Of a stretch of 64,000 bases of DNA, positions 48,196 through 57,339 are shown piece by piece. Source of the stretch: an uncultured Sphingomonas sp. (GTDB lineage: Bacteria; Pseudomonadota; Alphaproteobacteria; Sphingomonadales; Sphingomonadaceae); the NCBI RefSeq assembly GCF_913774285.1, contig NZ_CAJYHX010000006.1, forward strand, positions 124,001 through 188,000, read 5' to 3'. Numbering within the stretch: position 1 is the first letter of the stretch; each line of letters begins with the position of its first letter. A program made the translations under genes and the position numbers. The notes beneath the pieces were generated by a model. The model was not told the DNA's origin. It did no database searches and was given only the letters and a program-made list of their open reading frames with translations.

Positions 48196-49773
48196 ATGCT
48201 TCGAAAGACATTGCTGTGCGGCGCGGCGTTGCTGCTCGCGCCCACCCCCGTGCTCGCGCAGGACGTGACGGTCACGGTCGACGCCGCAGCCAAGCCTGGG
48301 CCGGTGATCGACCGGCACATCTTCGGCCAGTTCGCCGAGCATCTCGGCAGCGGCATCTATGGCGGCATCTGGGTCGGCAAGGATTCGCCGATTCCAAACA
48401 CCCGCGGGATCCGCAAGGACGTAGTGGCGGCGCTGCGGGCGATTCACGTGCCGGTGGTGCGCTGGCCGGGCGGCTGCTTCGCCGACGAATATCACTGGCG
48501 CGACGGCATCGGCCCGCAGGACAAGCGCCGCAGCAGCGTCAACACCAATTGGGGCGGGTCGGGCGAGCCCAACAGCTTCGGCACCGACGAGTTCATGGAC
48601 TTCGCTGACCAGGTCGGCGCGGAGGCCTATGTCTCGGTCAATGTCGGCTCGGGCACGATCCAGGAGGCGGCGGACTGGCTCGCCTATATGACCGCCGATC
48701 CTTCCACCACCGCCGGCAAGGAGCGCGCGGCCAACGGCCATGTCGCGCCGTACAAGGTCAAGTGGCTGGGTCTCGGCAACGAAAGCTGGGGCTGCGGCGG
48801 ATCGATGCGGCCCGACGCCTATATCGATCTGATGAAGCGCTTCGCCCGCTTCACCCACAATCTCGATCCGGTGCAGGGCGAGAAGGGCGCGGAGCCGATG
48901 CAGCGGATCGCCGTCGGCCCCAACGACAACGACACCAGCTATACCGAAGCGGTGATGGCGGCGTGGAAGGGCCATGACTGGGCGTGGAACATCGAGGGCC
49001 TGTCGATGCACGCCTATACCACCGGCGGCTGGCCGCCCTCCTATCCCAGCGTCGGGTTCGACGAGACCGGCTATGCCAAGCTGGTCAAGGCGGCGCTGGC
49101 GATGGACGGGATGATCGCCAAGCATTCGGCGATCATGGACAAGTACGATCCGGACAAGAAGGTACCGCTGGTCGTCGACGAATGGGGCGTATGGCTGGCG
49201 CCGCTGCCGGGCACCAACCCGGGGTTCCTCTACCAGCAGAACTCGCTGCGCGATGCGATCATCGCCGCGCTCCACTTCAACATCTTCGCGCGCCATGCCG
49301 ACCGGGTGCGGATGACCAACATCGCCCAGATGATCAACGTGCTCCAGGCGATGATCCTCACCGACAAGGAGAAGATGGTCCTCACGCCCACCTACCATGT
49401 GTTCCGCATGTACGTGCCGTTCCAGGATGCACAGGCGGTGCCGGTGGCGTTCGACGCGGGGACCTACACGCAGGGCGGCGTGACGATGCCCCGCGTCGAC
49501 GCGGTCGCCGCGCGGGGCAAGGACGGCAAATTGTGGCTGGCGGTGACCAACCTCGATGCGGGCAAGCCGGCGCGGGTCGCGGTGAAGTTCGCCGGGGTGG
49601 CGGCGAAGAGTGCCGTTGGCGAGGTGCTGACCGCGGCGAAGGTGGATGCGGTCAATAGCTTCGAGGCGCCGAACACCGTGGTGCCGAAGCCGATCCGCGG
49701 CACCGTGGCCAAGGGCGGGGTGACGCTGGAGCTGCCGGCAAAGTCGGTCGCGGTGGTGGCGATCGAAGGCTGA
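48196..49773 (+). CDS. abfA: alpha-L-arabinofuranosidase, GH51, exported
   Basis: GH51 enzymes remove L-arabinofuranose from arabinoxylan or arabinan. The 525-residue precursor has a signal peptide (MLRKTLLCGAALLLAPTPVLA), FGQFAEHLGSGIYGGIW, VVRWPGGCFADEYHWRDGIG, the acid/base Glu in LGLGNESWGCGG and the nucleophile Glu in VVDEWGVW. A C-terminal beta-sandwich ends at VAVVAIEG. Many GH51 enzymes are cytoplasmic; the leader here points to periplasmic or outer release. AGGGAGG before ATG 48196 fixes the start. Confidence 0.95.
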   Translation: MLRKTLLCGAALLLAPTPVLAQDVTVTVDAAAKPGPVIDRHIFGQFAEHLGSGIYGGIWVGKDSPIPNTRGIRKDVVAALRAIHVPVVRWPGGCFADEYHWRDGIGPQDKRRSSVNTNWGGSGEPNSFGTDEFMDFADQVGAEAYVSVNVGSGTIQEAADWLAYMTADPSTTAGKERAANGHVAPYKVKWLGLGNESWGCGGSMRPDAYIDLMKRFARFTHNLDPVQGEKGAEPMQRIAVGPNDNDTSYTEAVMAAWKGHDWAWNIEGLSMHAYTTGGWPPSYPSVGFDETGYAKLVKAALAMDGMIAKHSAIMDKYDPDKKVPLVVDEWGVWLAPLPGTNPGFLYQQNSLRDAIIAALHFNIFARHADRVRMTNIAQMINVLQAMILTDKEKMVLTPTYHVFRMYVPFQDAQAVPVAFDAGTYTQGGVTMPRVDAVAARGKDGKLWLAVTNLDAGKPARVAVKFAGVAAKSAVGEVLTAAKVDAVNSFEAPNTVVPKPIRGTVAKGGVTLELPAKSVAVVAIEG

Positions 49774-49791
49774 CACTGCGGTTCTTTCGCA

Positions 49792-49905
49792 CCCCTCCCG
49801 CTTGCGGGAGGGGACGGGGGAGGGTGTGAGGGTCGCAGGCTAAACCGCCGCAGCTAGAACCTCCACGTCGCACCCTCCCCTAGCCCCTCCCGCAGGCGGG
49901 AGGGG
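49792..49905. repeat. long palindromic repeat, family A copy 3
   Basis: Two perfect hairpins, CCCCTCCCGC..GCGGGAGGGG at 49792-49813 and at 49884-49905, face each other with inner GGGGAGGGTG/CACCCTCCCC arms. It fills the convergent junction between abfA and the AraD1 gene and should stop both transcripts. Confidence 0.8.
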
Positions 49906-49928
49906 AATTTATGCGGAAGATTTTCAAG

Positions 49929-50924
49929 TCACAGCGTCTTCACCGCCGCGATCCCCGCATCCTCCACCTGCGCCAGCGGATTGCGCAGCGGCAGGGTGAA
50001 CGGCGCCGCCTCGATCTCGAACGTATCCCCCACTTCCGTCTTCACCCCGTCGCTGAACGACAGCGTCGCGGTGCCGAAGAAATGGACGTGCACGTCGCCC
50101 GGCTGGCGGAACAGCCCGTACTTGAAGTGGTGATGCTCGAGATTGGCGAGGCTGTGCGACATGTTCGTCTCGCCCGAGAGGAACGGCTTTTCCCACAAGG
50201 TCGCGCCGTCGCGCACGATCCGGCTGGTGCCGCGCACGTCGCTCGGCGCCTCGCCGACGAGCAGCTCGGGCCCGAGCGCTGCCTGGCGCAGCTTGGAATG
50301 CGCCAGCCACAGATAATTGTGCCGCTCGGTCACATGGTCGCTGAACTCGTTGGCGAGGCACAGGCCGAGGCGGAACGGGGTGCCGTCCGGGCCGATCAGA
50401 TAGATGCCGGCCAGTTCGGGCTCCTCGCCGCCGTCCTGCGCGAAGCCGGGCATTGCCAGCGTCTCGCCGGGGCCGACGAGGTGGTGGCCGTTGCCCTTGT
50501 AGAACCATTCGGGCTGCTGCCCGATCGCGCCCGCACCCGGCTTGCCGCCCTCGACGCCCTCGAGGAACATGCGCATCGAGTCGGTCTTGTGCTCGGCCGC
50601 GGCCGCATCGCGGTGCATCTTGTCGCGCCCCTCGGCCGAGCCGAGATGGGTGAGCCCGGTGCCGGTCAGCACCAGGTGCGCAGCATCGGGATGGTCGATC
50701 GGCGCGAGCAGCTGGCCCGCCGCCAGCGCCGCCGCCGGATCGGCGTCGCCGTCGCTGCCTGCCGCCGCCACCGCCTCGGCGAGCGACTGCCCGGCTTCGA
50801 TCGCGTGCAGCGCCAGGCTGCGGATATCGGCGAAGCCGCGGACGAAGCGCGCCCCGCTGTCGTCGGCGGCGATCACCCGCCGCTGCCCGTCCGCCCCTCG
50901 ATACTGCATCAGCCGCAACGCCAT
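49929..50924 (-). CDS. araD1: AraD1 family (GguC-like) 2-keto-3-deoxy-L-arabonate dehydratase
   Basis: This FAH-superfamily protein is expected to convert L-2-keto-3-deoxyarabonate to 2-oxoglutarate semialdehyde. The 331 residues carry ALRLMQYRGADGQRRV, HLVLTGTGLTHLGSA, WFYKGNGHHLVGPGE, GGEEPELAGIYLIGPDG (metal-binding Glu), LANEFSDHVTERHNYL and FLSGETNMSHSLANLEHHHF, which are the GguC/AraD1 blocks. The gene is divergent from the GntR regulator and has one of the shared 10-bp motifs just before it. The assignment over a generic FAH hydrolase rests on those blocks and the pentose context. Confidence 0.88.
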   Translation of the reverse strand: MALRLMQYRGADGQRRVIAADDSGARFVRGFADIRSLALHAIEAGQSLAEAVAAAGSDGDADPAAALAAGQLLAPIDHPDAAHLVLTGTGLTHLGSAEGRDKMHRDAAAAEHKTDSMRMFLEGVEGGKPGAGAIGQQPEWFYKGNGHHLVGPGETLAMPGFAQDGGEEPELAGIYLIGPDGTPFRLGLCLANEFSDHVTERHNYLWLAHSKLRQAALGPELLVGEAPSDVRGTSRIVRDGATLWEKPFLSGETNMSHSLANLEHHHFKYGLFRQPGDVHVHFFGTATLSFSDGVKTEVGDTFEIEAAPFTLPLRNPLAQVEDAGIAAVKTL

Positions 50925-50946
50925 CGAACCACTCCTTGTCTTGGTT

Positions 50947-50957
50947 TAGTCCGACTT
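50947..50957. promoter_or_regulatory. candidate GntR operator before the AraD1 gene
   Basis: TAGTCCGACTT, 23 bases before the AraD1 start. On the minus strand it reads AAGTCGGACTA and shares AGTCGGASTA with the sites at 48141 and 53317. It lies between the divergent AraD1 and GntR genes and could control both. Confidence 0.55.
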
Positions 50958-51048
50958 ATTAGTCTCTGTCCCACTTGGCAATCGCGCATCGTTTGCGGGA
51001 CGGCACGGCTTCGCGCTACACGGTAAGGATATGCAGGAGAGCGAGCGG

Positions 51049-51807
51049 ATGGCAGTGGACGATCAGGCGGACGGTTTGGACGAGGCAGGCGTGCAGCCGA
51101 TCACCCGCACGCCCAAGGGCTCGGGCCGCCGCCTGCGGGGCGCCATCGCGCATTATCTCGGCACCCAGATCGTCTCCGGCGCGATCGCGCCCGGCGAGAA
51201 GCTGACCGGCGAAGTCGCCAATGCCGAAGCGCTCGACGTGTCGCGCAGCGCCTATCGCGAGGCGGTGCAGGTGCTCACCGCCAAGGGGCTGGTGGAGAGC
51301 CGTCCCAAGGCGGGCACCCGGGTGCTGCCGCGTGCCCGCTGGAACATGCTCGATCCGCAGGTCCTCGCCTGGGCCTTTTCGGGCGAGCCCGACACCGATT
51401 TCGTCCGCGATCTGTTCGAGCTGCGCGCGGTGGTCGAGCCCGCCGCCGCCCGCCTCGCCGCGGAGCGCCGCGACCGCGACGACGTGAAGGCGATGCGCGA
51501 CGCGCTCACCCAGATGCGCCGCCACACGCTGGCGACCGATGCCGGGCGCGCGGCGGATCGCGATTTCCATGACGCGCTGCTGGAAGCCACGCACAACAAC
51601 GCGCTGATCGCGCTGAGCGCCAGCATCGGCGCGGCGGTGAGCTGGACGACCAAGTACAAGCAGCGCGCCCGCGCCCTGCCGCGCGATCCGGTGCCGGACC
51701 ACATCAAGGTGTTCGACGCGATCGCGGCCGGCGATCCGGATGCGGCAGCGGCGGCGATGCGCACGCTGGTGGATCTGGCACTGGAAGATACCCGCCTGTC
51801 GATGTGA
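51049..51807 (+). CDS. GntR-family regulator, FadR (FCD) subgroup
   Basis: The 252-residue protein has a winged-helix N-terminal domain (GRRLRGAIAHYLGTQIVSG, EALDVSRSAYREAVQVL, GLVESRPKAGTRVLPR) and an all-helical FCD ligand domain with metal-ligand-like residues in LFELRAVVEPAAARLAA, DRDFHDALLEAT and DHIKVFDAI. Such proteins are sugar-acid-responsive repressors. ATG 51049 follows GGAG at nine bases; an in-frame ATG at 51031 is possible. It sits in the middle of the pentose genes and is the prime candidate to bind AGTCGGASTA. Confidence 0.92.
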   Translation: MAVDDQADGLDEAGVQPITRTPKGSGRRLRGAIAHYLGTQIVSGAIAPGEKLTGEVANAEALDVSRSAYREAVQVLTAKGLVESRPKAGTRVLPRARWNMLDPQVLAWAFSGEPDTDFVRDLFELRAVVEPAAARLAAERRDRDDVKAMRDALTQMRRHTLATDAGRAADRDFHDALLEATHNNALIALSASIGAAVSWTTKYKQRARALPRDPVPDHIKVFDAIAAGDPDAAAAAMRTLVDLALEDTRLSM

Positions 51808-51954
51808 AAAAATCCTCCCCCGGAGGGGGAGGGGGACCGCCGCCGAAGGCGGTGGTGGAGGGGTATCTACCCCTACATGGAGGGGTGCCCCGAAGCGGGG
51901 ACACCCCTCCGTCAGGCCTTCGGCCTGCCACCTCCCCTTCCAGGGGAGGATTTC
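51808..51954. repeat. long palindromic repeat, family A copy 4
   Basis: Outer arms AAATCCTCCCC... and ...GGGGAGGATTT enclose inner pairs (GGAGGGGT / ACCCCTCC, and GCCCCGAAGCGGGG). It lies at the convergent GntR/transporter junction, and is probably a terminator for both. Confidence 0.8.
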
Positions 51955-51956
51955 GA

Positions 51957-53255
51957 TCAGTCCTCGATCGCGTTGGTCGGCTTGCTGCCCCACAGCGCGT
52001 AGAACAGGATGTACAGCTCGCAGATCGCGGTCAGCAGGAACGAGTGCTGCAGGCCATAGGTGTCGGCCAGCCAGCCCTGCACCGCCACCAGCGCACCGCC
52101 GGCGATCGCCATGATCAGCAGGCCCGAGCCCTCCTCGGTCAGCGGGCCGAGGCCCTTGATGCCTAGGGTGAAGATCGTCGGGAACATGATCGAGTGGAAC
52201 AGACCCACCAGGATCAGCGACCACATCGCCACTTCGCCCTGGGTGAACACGGTGACCATCATCACGATGAAGGCCGCGATCGAGAAGGCGGCAAGCACGA
52301 TGCCCGCATCCACCTTCTGCATGATCGCCGAACCGACGAAGCGGCCGACCATCATCCCACCCCACAGCAGGGTTAGGTAGCGGCCCGCCTGCTCGGTGGT
52401 CATGTTGCCGATTTCGGGACGGCTGACGAAGTTCACGAACAGGTTGCCGACGCCGATCTCGGCGATCAGGTAGATGAAGATCGCGCCGATGCCGAACACC
52501 AGGTTGCGGTGGTTCCACAAGGAGTGGTGCTTGCGTTCTTCCTTGGCGACGCGGCTGGTCGCCGAGCCCATCGCCGGCAGCGGGAAGCGGGCGATCACGA
52601 TCGCCAGCACCAGCAGCACGACGGCGACGAGCACGTACGGCAGGATCACCGCATGCGCGTCGGCCAAGCGCTCGGCCTGGGTGAGCGTCGCGCCCGCCTC
52701 CGCCGTGCCGCCCTTCGAGCGGCCGAGGATCAGATACGCACCGAACAGCGGCGCCAGCATCGTGCCCGCCGAGTTCATCGCCTGCACCAGGTTGAGCCGC
52801 GACGAGGCAGTCTCGGACGGGCCGATCACCGCGACATAGGGGTTGGCCGCCACCTGCAGCAGCGTGATGCCGCTGGCGATCACGAACAGCATGAACAGCG
52901 TCACGCCATAGGAGGGCAGGCTCGCCGCCAGCGTCATCCCCAGCGCGCCCGCTGCCATGATCAGCAGCCCGACGACCAGCGACTTCTGGTAGCCAATCCG
53001 CTCGATCAGCTTGGCCGAGGGGATCGAGGCGAAGAAATAGGCGATGAACCAGACGCTCTCGATCAGCGCCGCCTGGAAATAGCTGAGCTCGAACACGCTG
53101 CGCAGATGCGGCAGCAGCGTGCCGTTGATCACCGTGATGAAGCCCCACATGAAGAACAGCGTGGCCAGCAGGGCCAGCGCGCGTCCATATTGCGTTGGGG
53201 GAGAGGCTTGCCCGGCCCCCGCCGGAGCAGCCTTTGAGGTTGGCACGACCGCCAT
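51957..53255 (-). CDS. sugar MFS transporter, FHS (FucP-like) family
   Basis: FHS permeases are proton symporters for fucose, arabinose, glucose and similar sugars. The 432-residue protein has 12 helices and family blocks LFFMWGFITVINGTLLPHL, SGITLLQVAANPYVAVIG, ASSRLNLVQAMNSAGTMLAP and the late LFHSIMFPTIFTLGIKGLG. A hydrophilic linker of about 60 residues follows helix six. In this locus L-arabinose is the likely substrate. It is divergent from the epimerase, with a shared motif between. Confidence 0.92.
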   Translation of the reverse strand: MAVVPTSKAAPAGAGQASPPTQYGRALALLATLFFMWGFITVINGTLLPHLRSVFELSYFQAALIESVWFIAYFFASIPSAKLIERIGYQKSLVVGLLIMAAGALGMTLAASLPSYGVTLFMLFVIASGITLLQVAANPYVAVIGPSETASSRLNLVQAMNSAGTMLAPLFGAYLILGRSKGGTAEAGATLTQAERLADAHAVILPYVLVAVVLLVLAIVIARFPLPAMGSATSRVAKEERKHHSLWNHRNLVFGIGAIFIYLIAEIGVGNLFVNFVSRPEIGNMTTEQAGRYLTLLWGGMMVGRFVGSAIMQKVDAGIVLAAFSIAAFIVMMVTVFTQGEVAMWSLILVGLFHSIMFPTIFTLGIKGLGPLTEEGSGLLIMAIAGGALVAVQGWLADTYGLQHSFLLTAICELYILFYALWGSKPTNAIED

Positions 53256-53316
53256 GCTGGTATGATCCTCTCGTTTTTTGCCACGGGGAGACGCGGCGGG
53301 GTTGCTCTTCGCTTTC

Positions 53317-53327
53317 TAGTCGGAGTA
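53317..53327. promoter_or_regulatory. candidate GntR operator between transporter and epimerase genes
   Basis: TAGTCGGAGTA, identical over 11 bases to the site at 48141. It is 62 bases before the transporter start and 74 before the epimerase start, so one site could control both directions. Confidence 0.55.
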
Positions 53328-53400
53328 TTAAACCCGATGTCCAGCGTCAACGGCCGCGTCGCCGCTTGCAGCAGCGATAACCGATAGGGAGAGGTATTGC

Positions 53401-54534
53401 ATGAATTATCTTATCAAGGGCGCGCTGCTCGCCACCGCGATGATTCCGCTGTCCGCACAGGCTGGCGAAGCGACCCGCGCCGCCTTCGGCACCACCGCCG
53501 ACGGCCAGAAGGTGGAAGCGATCACCCTCACCAACGGCCATGGTATGCGCGCCACCATCCTCAGCTATGGCGCGATCCTCCAGTCGCTGTCGGCACCGGA
53601 CCGCAATGGCAAGTCCGAGGACGTGACGCTCGGCTATAACGACATGAAGGGCTATCTCGTCGCGCCCAACTATTTCGGCGCCACCGTCGGCCGCTATGCC
53701 AATCGCATCAAGGGCGGCACCTTCAGCATCGACGGCAAGACCTATACGCTCGCCAAGAACAACGGCCCCAACGCGCTGCACGGCGGGCTGAAGGGCTTCG
53801 ACAAGCGCCTGTGGACGGTGGAGAAGGTGACCAGCGGCGAGAATGCCAGCGTCACGCTCCGCTATGTCGCGGCCGATGGCGAAGAAGGCTATCCCGGCCA
53901 ACTCACCGTCACCGCCACCTATGCGCTGAACGAGAAGAACGAGCTGTCGGTCGAGTACACCGCGACGACGACCAAGCCGACCATCGTCAACATCACCAAC
54001 CACAGCTTCTTCAACCTCGCCGGCGAAGCCTCGCAGCGCTCGATCTACGACCATGTCGTGACCATCCCCGCCGAGACGACGACGCCGGTCGACAAGACGC
54101 TGATCCCCACCGGCCAGCTCCGCCCGGTGGAAGGCACCCCGTTCGACTTCCGCAAGCCCACCGTGATCGGTGCCCGCATCCGCGACGGCCGCGATCCGCA
54201 GATCGTGTTCGGCCAGGGCTATGACGAGAATTTCGTGATCGCCAAGGCGCCCTCGGCCCAGCCGGTGCTCCATGCCCGCGTCGAGGATCCGTCGAGCGGC
54301 CGGGTGATGGAGATCCTCTCCAACCAGCCCGGCGTGCAATTCTATACCGGCAACTTCCTCGACGGCACCGCGATCGGCAAGTCCAATCACGCCTATCGCC
54401 AGGGCGACGCGCTCGCACTCGAACCCCAGGTCTTCCCGGACACGCCCAACCAGCCGGCGCTCGGCTCGGCACGGCTCGATCCGGGGCAGACCTATCGCAA
54501 CGTGATCGTCTATCGTTTCTCGACGACCCGCTGA
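53401..54534 (+). CDS. galM: aldose 1-epimerase, exported
   Basis: GalM interconverts alpha and beta anomers of aldoses. The 377-residue precursor has a signal peptide ([21 protein letters not shown]), [32 protein letters not shown], the catalytic His in [12 protein letters not shown] and the catalytic Glu in [16 protein letters not shown]. The export signal means anomers are equilibrated before uptake, in line with the neighbouring secreted GH51 and the transporter. GGGAGAGG precedes the ATG. The dehydratase gene follows 26 bases later. Confidence 0.95.
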   Translation: MNYLIKGALLATAMIPLSAQAGEATRAAFGTTADGQKVEAITLTNGHGMRATILSYGAILQSLSAPDRNGKSEDVTLGYNDMKGYLVAPNYFGATVGRYANRIKGGTFSIDGKTYTLAKNNGPNALHGGLKGFDKRLWTVEKVTSGENASVTLRYVAADGEEGYPGQLTVTATYALNEKNELSVEYTATTTKPTIVNITNHSFFNLAGEASQRSIYDHVVTIPAETTTPVDKTLIPTGQLRPVEGTPFDFRKPTVIGARIRDGRDPQIVFGQGYDENFVIAKAPSAQPVLHARVEDPSSGRVMEILSNQPGVQFYTGNFLDGTAIGKSNHAYRQGDALALEPQVFPDTPNQPALGSARLDPGQTYRNVIVYRFSTTR

Positions 54535-54560
54535 CCTTTTCCTCCCGCAAGGCTTTTCCG

Positions 54561-56354
54561 ATGACCGATACTGCCCGCAAGCTGCGCAGCCGCGCCTGGT
54601 TCGACAACCCCGATAACGTTGACATGACGGCGCTCTATCTTGAGCGCTATCTCAACTACGGGCTGAGCCTGGAGGAACTGCGCTCGGGCAAGCCGATCAT
54701 CGGGATCGCCCAGACGGGCTCGGACCTCAGCCCGTGCAACCGCCACCACCTCGTGCTCGCCGAGCGCATCCGCGAAGGCATTCGCGAGGCGGGCGGCATC
54801 GCGATCGAGTTCCCGGTCCATCCGATCCAGGAGACCGGCAAGCGGCCCACGGCTGCGCTCGATCGCAACCTCGCCTATCTCGGCCTGGTCGAGCTGATCT
54901 ACGGCTATCCGATCGACGGCGTGGTGCTCACCACCGGCTGCGACAAGACCACCCCGGCCTGCCTGATGGCGGCGGCGACGGTGAACATCCCGGCAATCGC
55001 GCTGTCGGTCGGACCGATGCTCAACGGCTGGCACCGCGGCGAGCGGACCGGCTCGGGCACGATCGTGTGGAAGGCGCGCGAGCTGCTCGCGGCGGGCGAG
55101 ATCGACGATGAGGGCTTTATCCGCCTGGTCAGCTCCTCGGCACCGTCGACCGGCTATTGCAACACGATGGGCACGGCAACGACGATGAACAGCCTGGCCG
55201 AGGCGCTGGGCATGATGCTGCCGGGCTCGGCGGCGATCCCCGCCCCCTATCGCGACCGGCAGGAAGCCGCCTATCGCACCGGCAAGCGCATCGTCGACAT
55301 GGTGCACGAGGACCTCAAGCCCTCCGACATCCTGACGCGCGAGGCGTTCCTCAACGCGATCGTCGTCAACTCGGCGATCGGCGGCTCGACCAACGCGCCG
55401 ATCCACCTCGCCGCGATCGCCCGCCATGTCGGCGCCGAGCTCGCGCTCGATGACTGGCAGACGCACGGCCACAAGGTGCCGCTGCTGGTGAACCTGCAGC
55501 CGGCGGGCGAATATCTCGGCGAGGATTATTACCGCGCCGGCGGCGTGCCCGCGGTGGTCGCCCAGCTGATGCAGCAGGGCCTGATCCACGAGAATGCGAT
55601 CACCGCCAACGGCAAGACCATCGGCGAGAATTGCCGTAATGCCGTGATCGAGGATGAAAAGGTCATCCGCACCTTCGACCAGCCGCTGGTCGAAGAAGCC
55701 GGCTTCATCGTACTGCGCGGCAATCTGTTCGACGCGGCGATCATGAAGACCAGCGTGATCGGCCCCGAATTCCGCGACCGCTATCTCTCCAACCCCGAGG
55801 ACCCCGAGGCGTTCGAAGGCCCGGTCGTGGTGTTCGACGGTCCCGAGGACTATCACCACCGCATCGACGATCCCGCCACCGGCATCACCCCGGACACGCT
55901 GCTGGTGATGCGCGGCGCCGGCCCGATCGGCTATCCGGGTGCGGCCGAAGTGGTGAACATGCGCGCGCCCGCGCATCTGATCCGCGAAGGCGTGCACGCG
56001 CTGCCGTGCATCGGCGACGGCCGCCAGTCGGGCACCTCGGCCTCGCCCTCGATCCTCAATGCCTCGCCCGAAGCGGCGGCGATGGGCGGCCTTGCGCTGC
56101 TCAAGACCGGCGACCGGGTGCGGATCGATCTCAAGCGCGGCACCGCCGACGTGCTGATCCCGGCCGACGAACTCGCCGAGCGCCGCCGCGTGCTGGCCGA
56201 GGCGGGCGGCTATGCCTATCCGGCGTCGCAGACGCCGTGGCAGGCGATCCAGCGCGCCGTGGTCGGCCAGATGAACACCGGCGCGATCCTGGAAGGCGCC
56301 GAGCAGTTCCAGCGCATCGCCCAGACCCACGGCATCCCGCGCGACAACCACTGA
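54561..56354 (+). CDS. IlvD/Edd dehydratase, L-arabonate/D-xylonate type
   Basis: The enzyme removes water from an aldonic acid to give the 2-keto-3-deoxy acid, using an iron-sulfur cluster and Mg2+. The 597-residue protein has the cluster cysteines in [25 protein letters not shown] and [11 protein letters not shown], and the subfamily-specific [31 protein letters not shown] and [20 protein letters not shown]. It resembles Caulobacter XylD closely. Neighbouring AraD1 and GH51 favour L-arabonate, but D-xylonate cannot be excluded. It is in one operon with galM. Confidence 0.92.
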   Translation: MTDTARKLRSRAWFDNPDNVDMTALYLERYLNYGLSLEELRSGKPIIGIAQTGSDLSPCNRHHLVLAERIREGIREAGGIAIEFPVHPIQETGKRPTAALDRNLAYLGLVELIYGYPIDGVVLTTGCDKTTPACLMAAATVNIPAIALSVGPMLNGWHRGERTGSGTIVWKARELLAAGEIDDEGFIRLVSSSAPSTGYCNTMGTATTMNSLAEALGMMLPGSAAIPAPYRDRQEAAYRTGKRIVDMVHEDLKPSDILTREAFLNAIVVNSAIGGSTNAPIHLAAIARHVGAELALDDWQTHGHKVPLLVNLQPAGEYLGEDYYRAGGVPAVVAQLMQQGLIHENAITANGKTIGENCRNAVIEDEKVIRTFDQPLVEEAGFIVLRGNLFDAAIMKTSVIGPEFRDRYLSNPEDPEAFEGPVVVFDGPEDYHHRIDDPATGITPDTLLVMRGAGPIGYPGAAEVVNMRAPAHLIREGVHALPCIGDGRQSGTSASPSILNASPEAAAMGGLALLKTGDRVRIDLKRGTADVLIPADELAERRRVLAEAGGYAYPASQTPWQAIQRAVVGQMNTGAILEGAEQFQRIAQTHGIPRDNH

Positions 56355-56361
56355 CACCCTC

Positions 56362-56488
56362 TATCCTCCCCCGCCGGGGGGAGGTGGCGCCGCAGGCGAC
56401 GGAGGGGGAGGAAGCGCCGGCCGCGAGGGTCTGGCTTCCGCCCCCTCCGTCAGGCTAGGCCTGACACCTCCCCCTGGCGGGGGAGGAT
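56362..56488. repeat. long palindromic repeat, family A copy 5
   Basis: It is nearly the same as copy 1: TATCCTCCCCCGCC....GGGGGAGGAT arms of about 50 bases, with GCGCCGCAGGCGACGGAGG inside the left arm. Unlike the others it lies between genes on the same strand (dehydratase and the broken acetyltransferase gene), where it would stop read-through. Confidence 0.82.
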
Positions 56489-56502
56489 CGTAAAGGAGCC
56501 AC

Positions 56503-57036
56503 ATGTTCACCCACCGCCTCGCCCAGCCAGCCGACCTGGGAGCGCTGCGGGCGGTAATGTCCCGCGCGATCGCGCAGCTGCAGCACGGTTTCCTCACCCC
56601 CGAGCAGGTCGCCGCCAGCCACCGGGTGATGGGCCTCGACACCCAGCTGATCGCCGACCAGACCTATTTCCTCGTCGAGGACTAGGCCGGTACGATCGCC
56701 GGCTGCGGCGGCTGGTCCTATCGCGCGACCCTCTATGGCGGGGACACGAGCATCGTCGCGCGCGAACCCCAGCGTCTCGATCCGGCGCGCGACGCCGCCA
56801 AGATCCGGGCGATGTACACCGACCCGGCCTTTACCCGCCGCGGCATCGGCCGCCGTTTACTCGGTCTCTGCGAAGACGCCGCCCGCGCTGCCGGGTTCGT
56901 CCGCACCGAGATGATGGCGACCATGGCCGGCGTCCCCCTCTACGAAGCTTGCGGCTACCGCCCTATCGAGAGGATCCTGTCCGCCCCGATCGACGGGGTG
57001 CAGGTGCCGCTGGTGCGCATGGAAAGGACACTCTGA
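56503..57036 (+). pseudogene. GNAT acetyltransferase interrupted by an in-frame TAG
   Basis: The frame starts at an ATG with AAAGGAG upstream and reads LAQPADLGALRAVMSRAI... to YFLVED, then TAG at 56683-56685. It continues without shift as AGTIAGCGGWSYRATLYGG and later YTDPAFTRRGIGRRLLGLCE, the acetyl-CoA-binding motif A (R/Q-x-x-G-x-G/A). It ends at VPLVRMERTL, 177 sense codons in all. Everything but the single amber codon is intact, so the mutation is recent, or a sequencing error, or is read through. Two fragments of 60 and about 74 or more residues may be made. Confidence 0.88.
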
Positions 57037-57339
57037 GGGCGCGGGTGGCCCCGCAAAATCCCCTAGGCGCCAAGCAATATCTCGCTAACCAAATCGTATC
57101 TAGAAGCAGTACAAATCCTCAAATTAGGCGCCCAACCCCAGCGCGCTCAACAATAAATGCATTTCTTAATAAAATGTTTCGGCACAAAACCATACCAGCC
57201 ATCTCGCAATCTAGCAGACAACGGATTTATACGTAAGGTATCATCTTTCATTTCATTGCCGGATCATCCGCACACGCCCGTCCTATATTGATACTTGGTT
57301 GCCCATGGCGACGCAGGATCAACAAACGGGGTTGTCACG
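57037..57339. other. AT-rich intergenic region before the porin gene
   Basis: This 303-base stretch is much richer in A+T than the rest, notably 57060-57240 (for example TAAATGCATTTCTTAATAAA). It contains no supported gene. It probably carries the porin promoter and leader; TATATTGATACTTGG at 57284-57298 could be a core element. No operator or Pho box could be read with confidence. Confidence 0.5.

Noticed and set aside
47917..49776. 619-codon minus-strand frame opposite abfA
   Set aside because: Shadow of GH51 codons; the composition is His/Arg/Ala-biased and lacks a ribosome site.
54510..56357. 615-codon minus-strand frame opposite the dehydratase
   Set aside because: Shadow frame; the plus strand has a complete IlvD/Edd protein.
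56683..56685. TAG as pyrrolysine or programmed read-through
   Set aside because: No Pyl genes or read-through context are visible; a simple nonsense mutation or read error is more likely.
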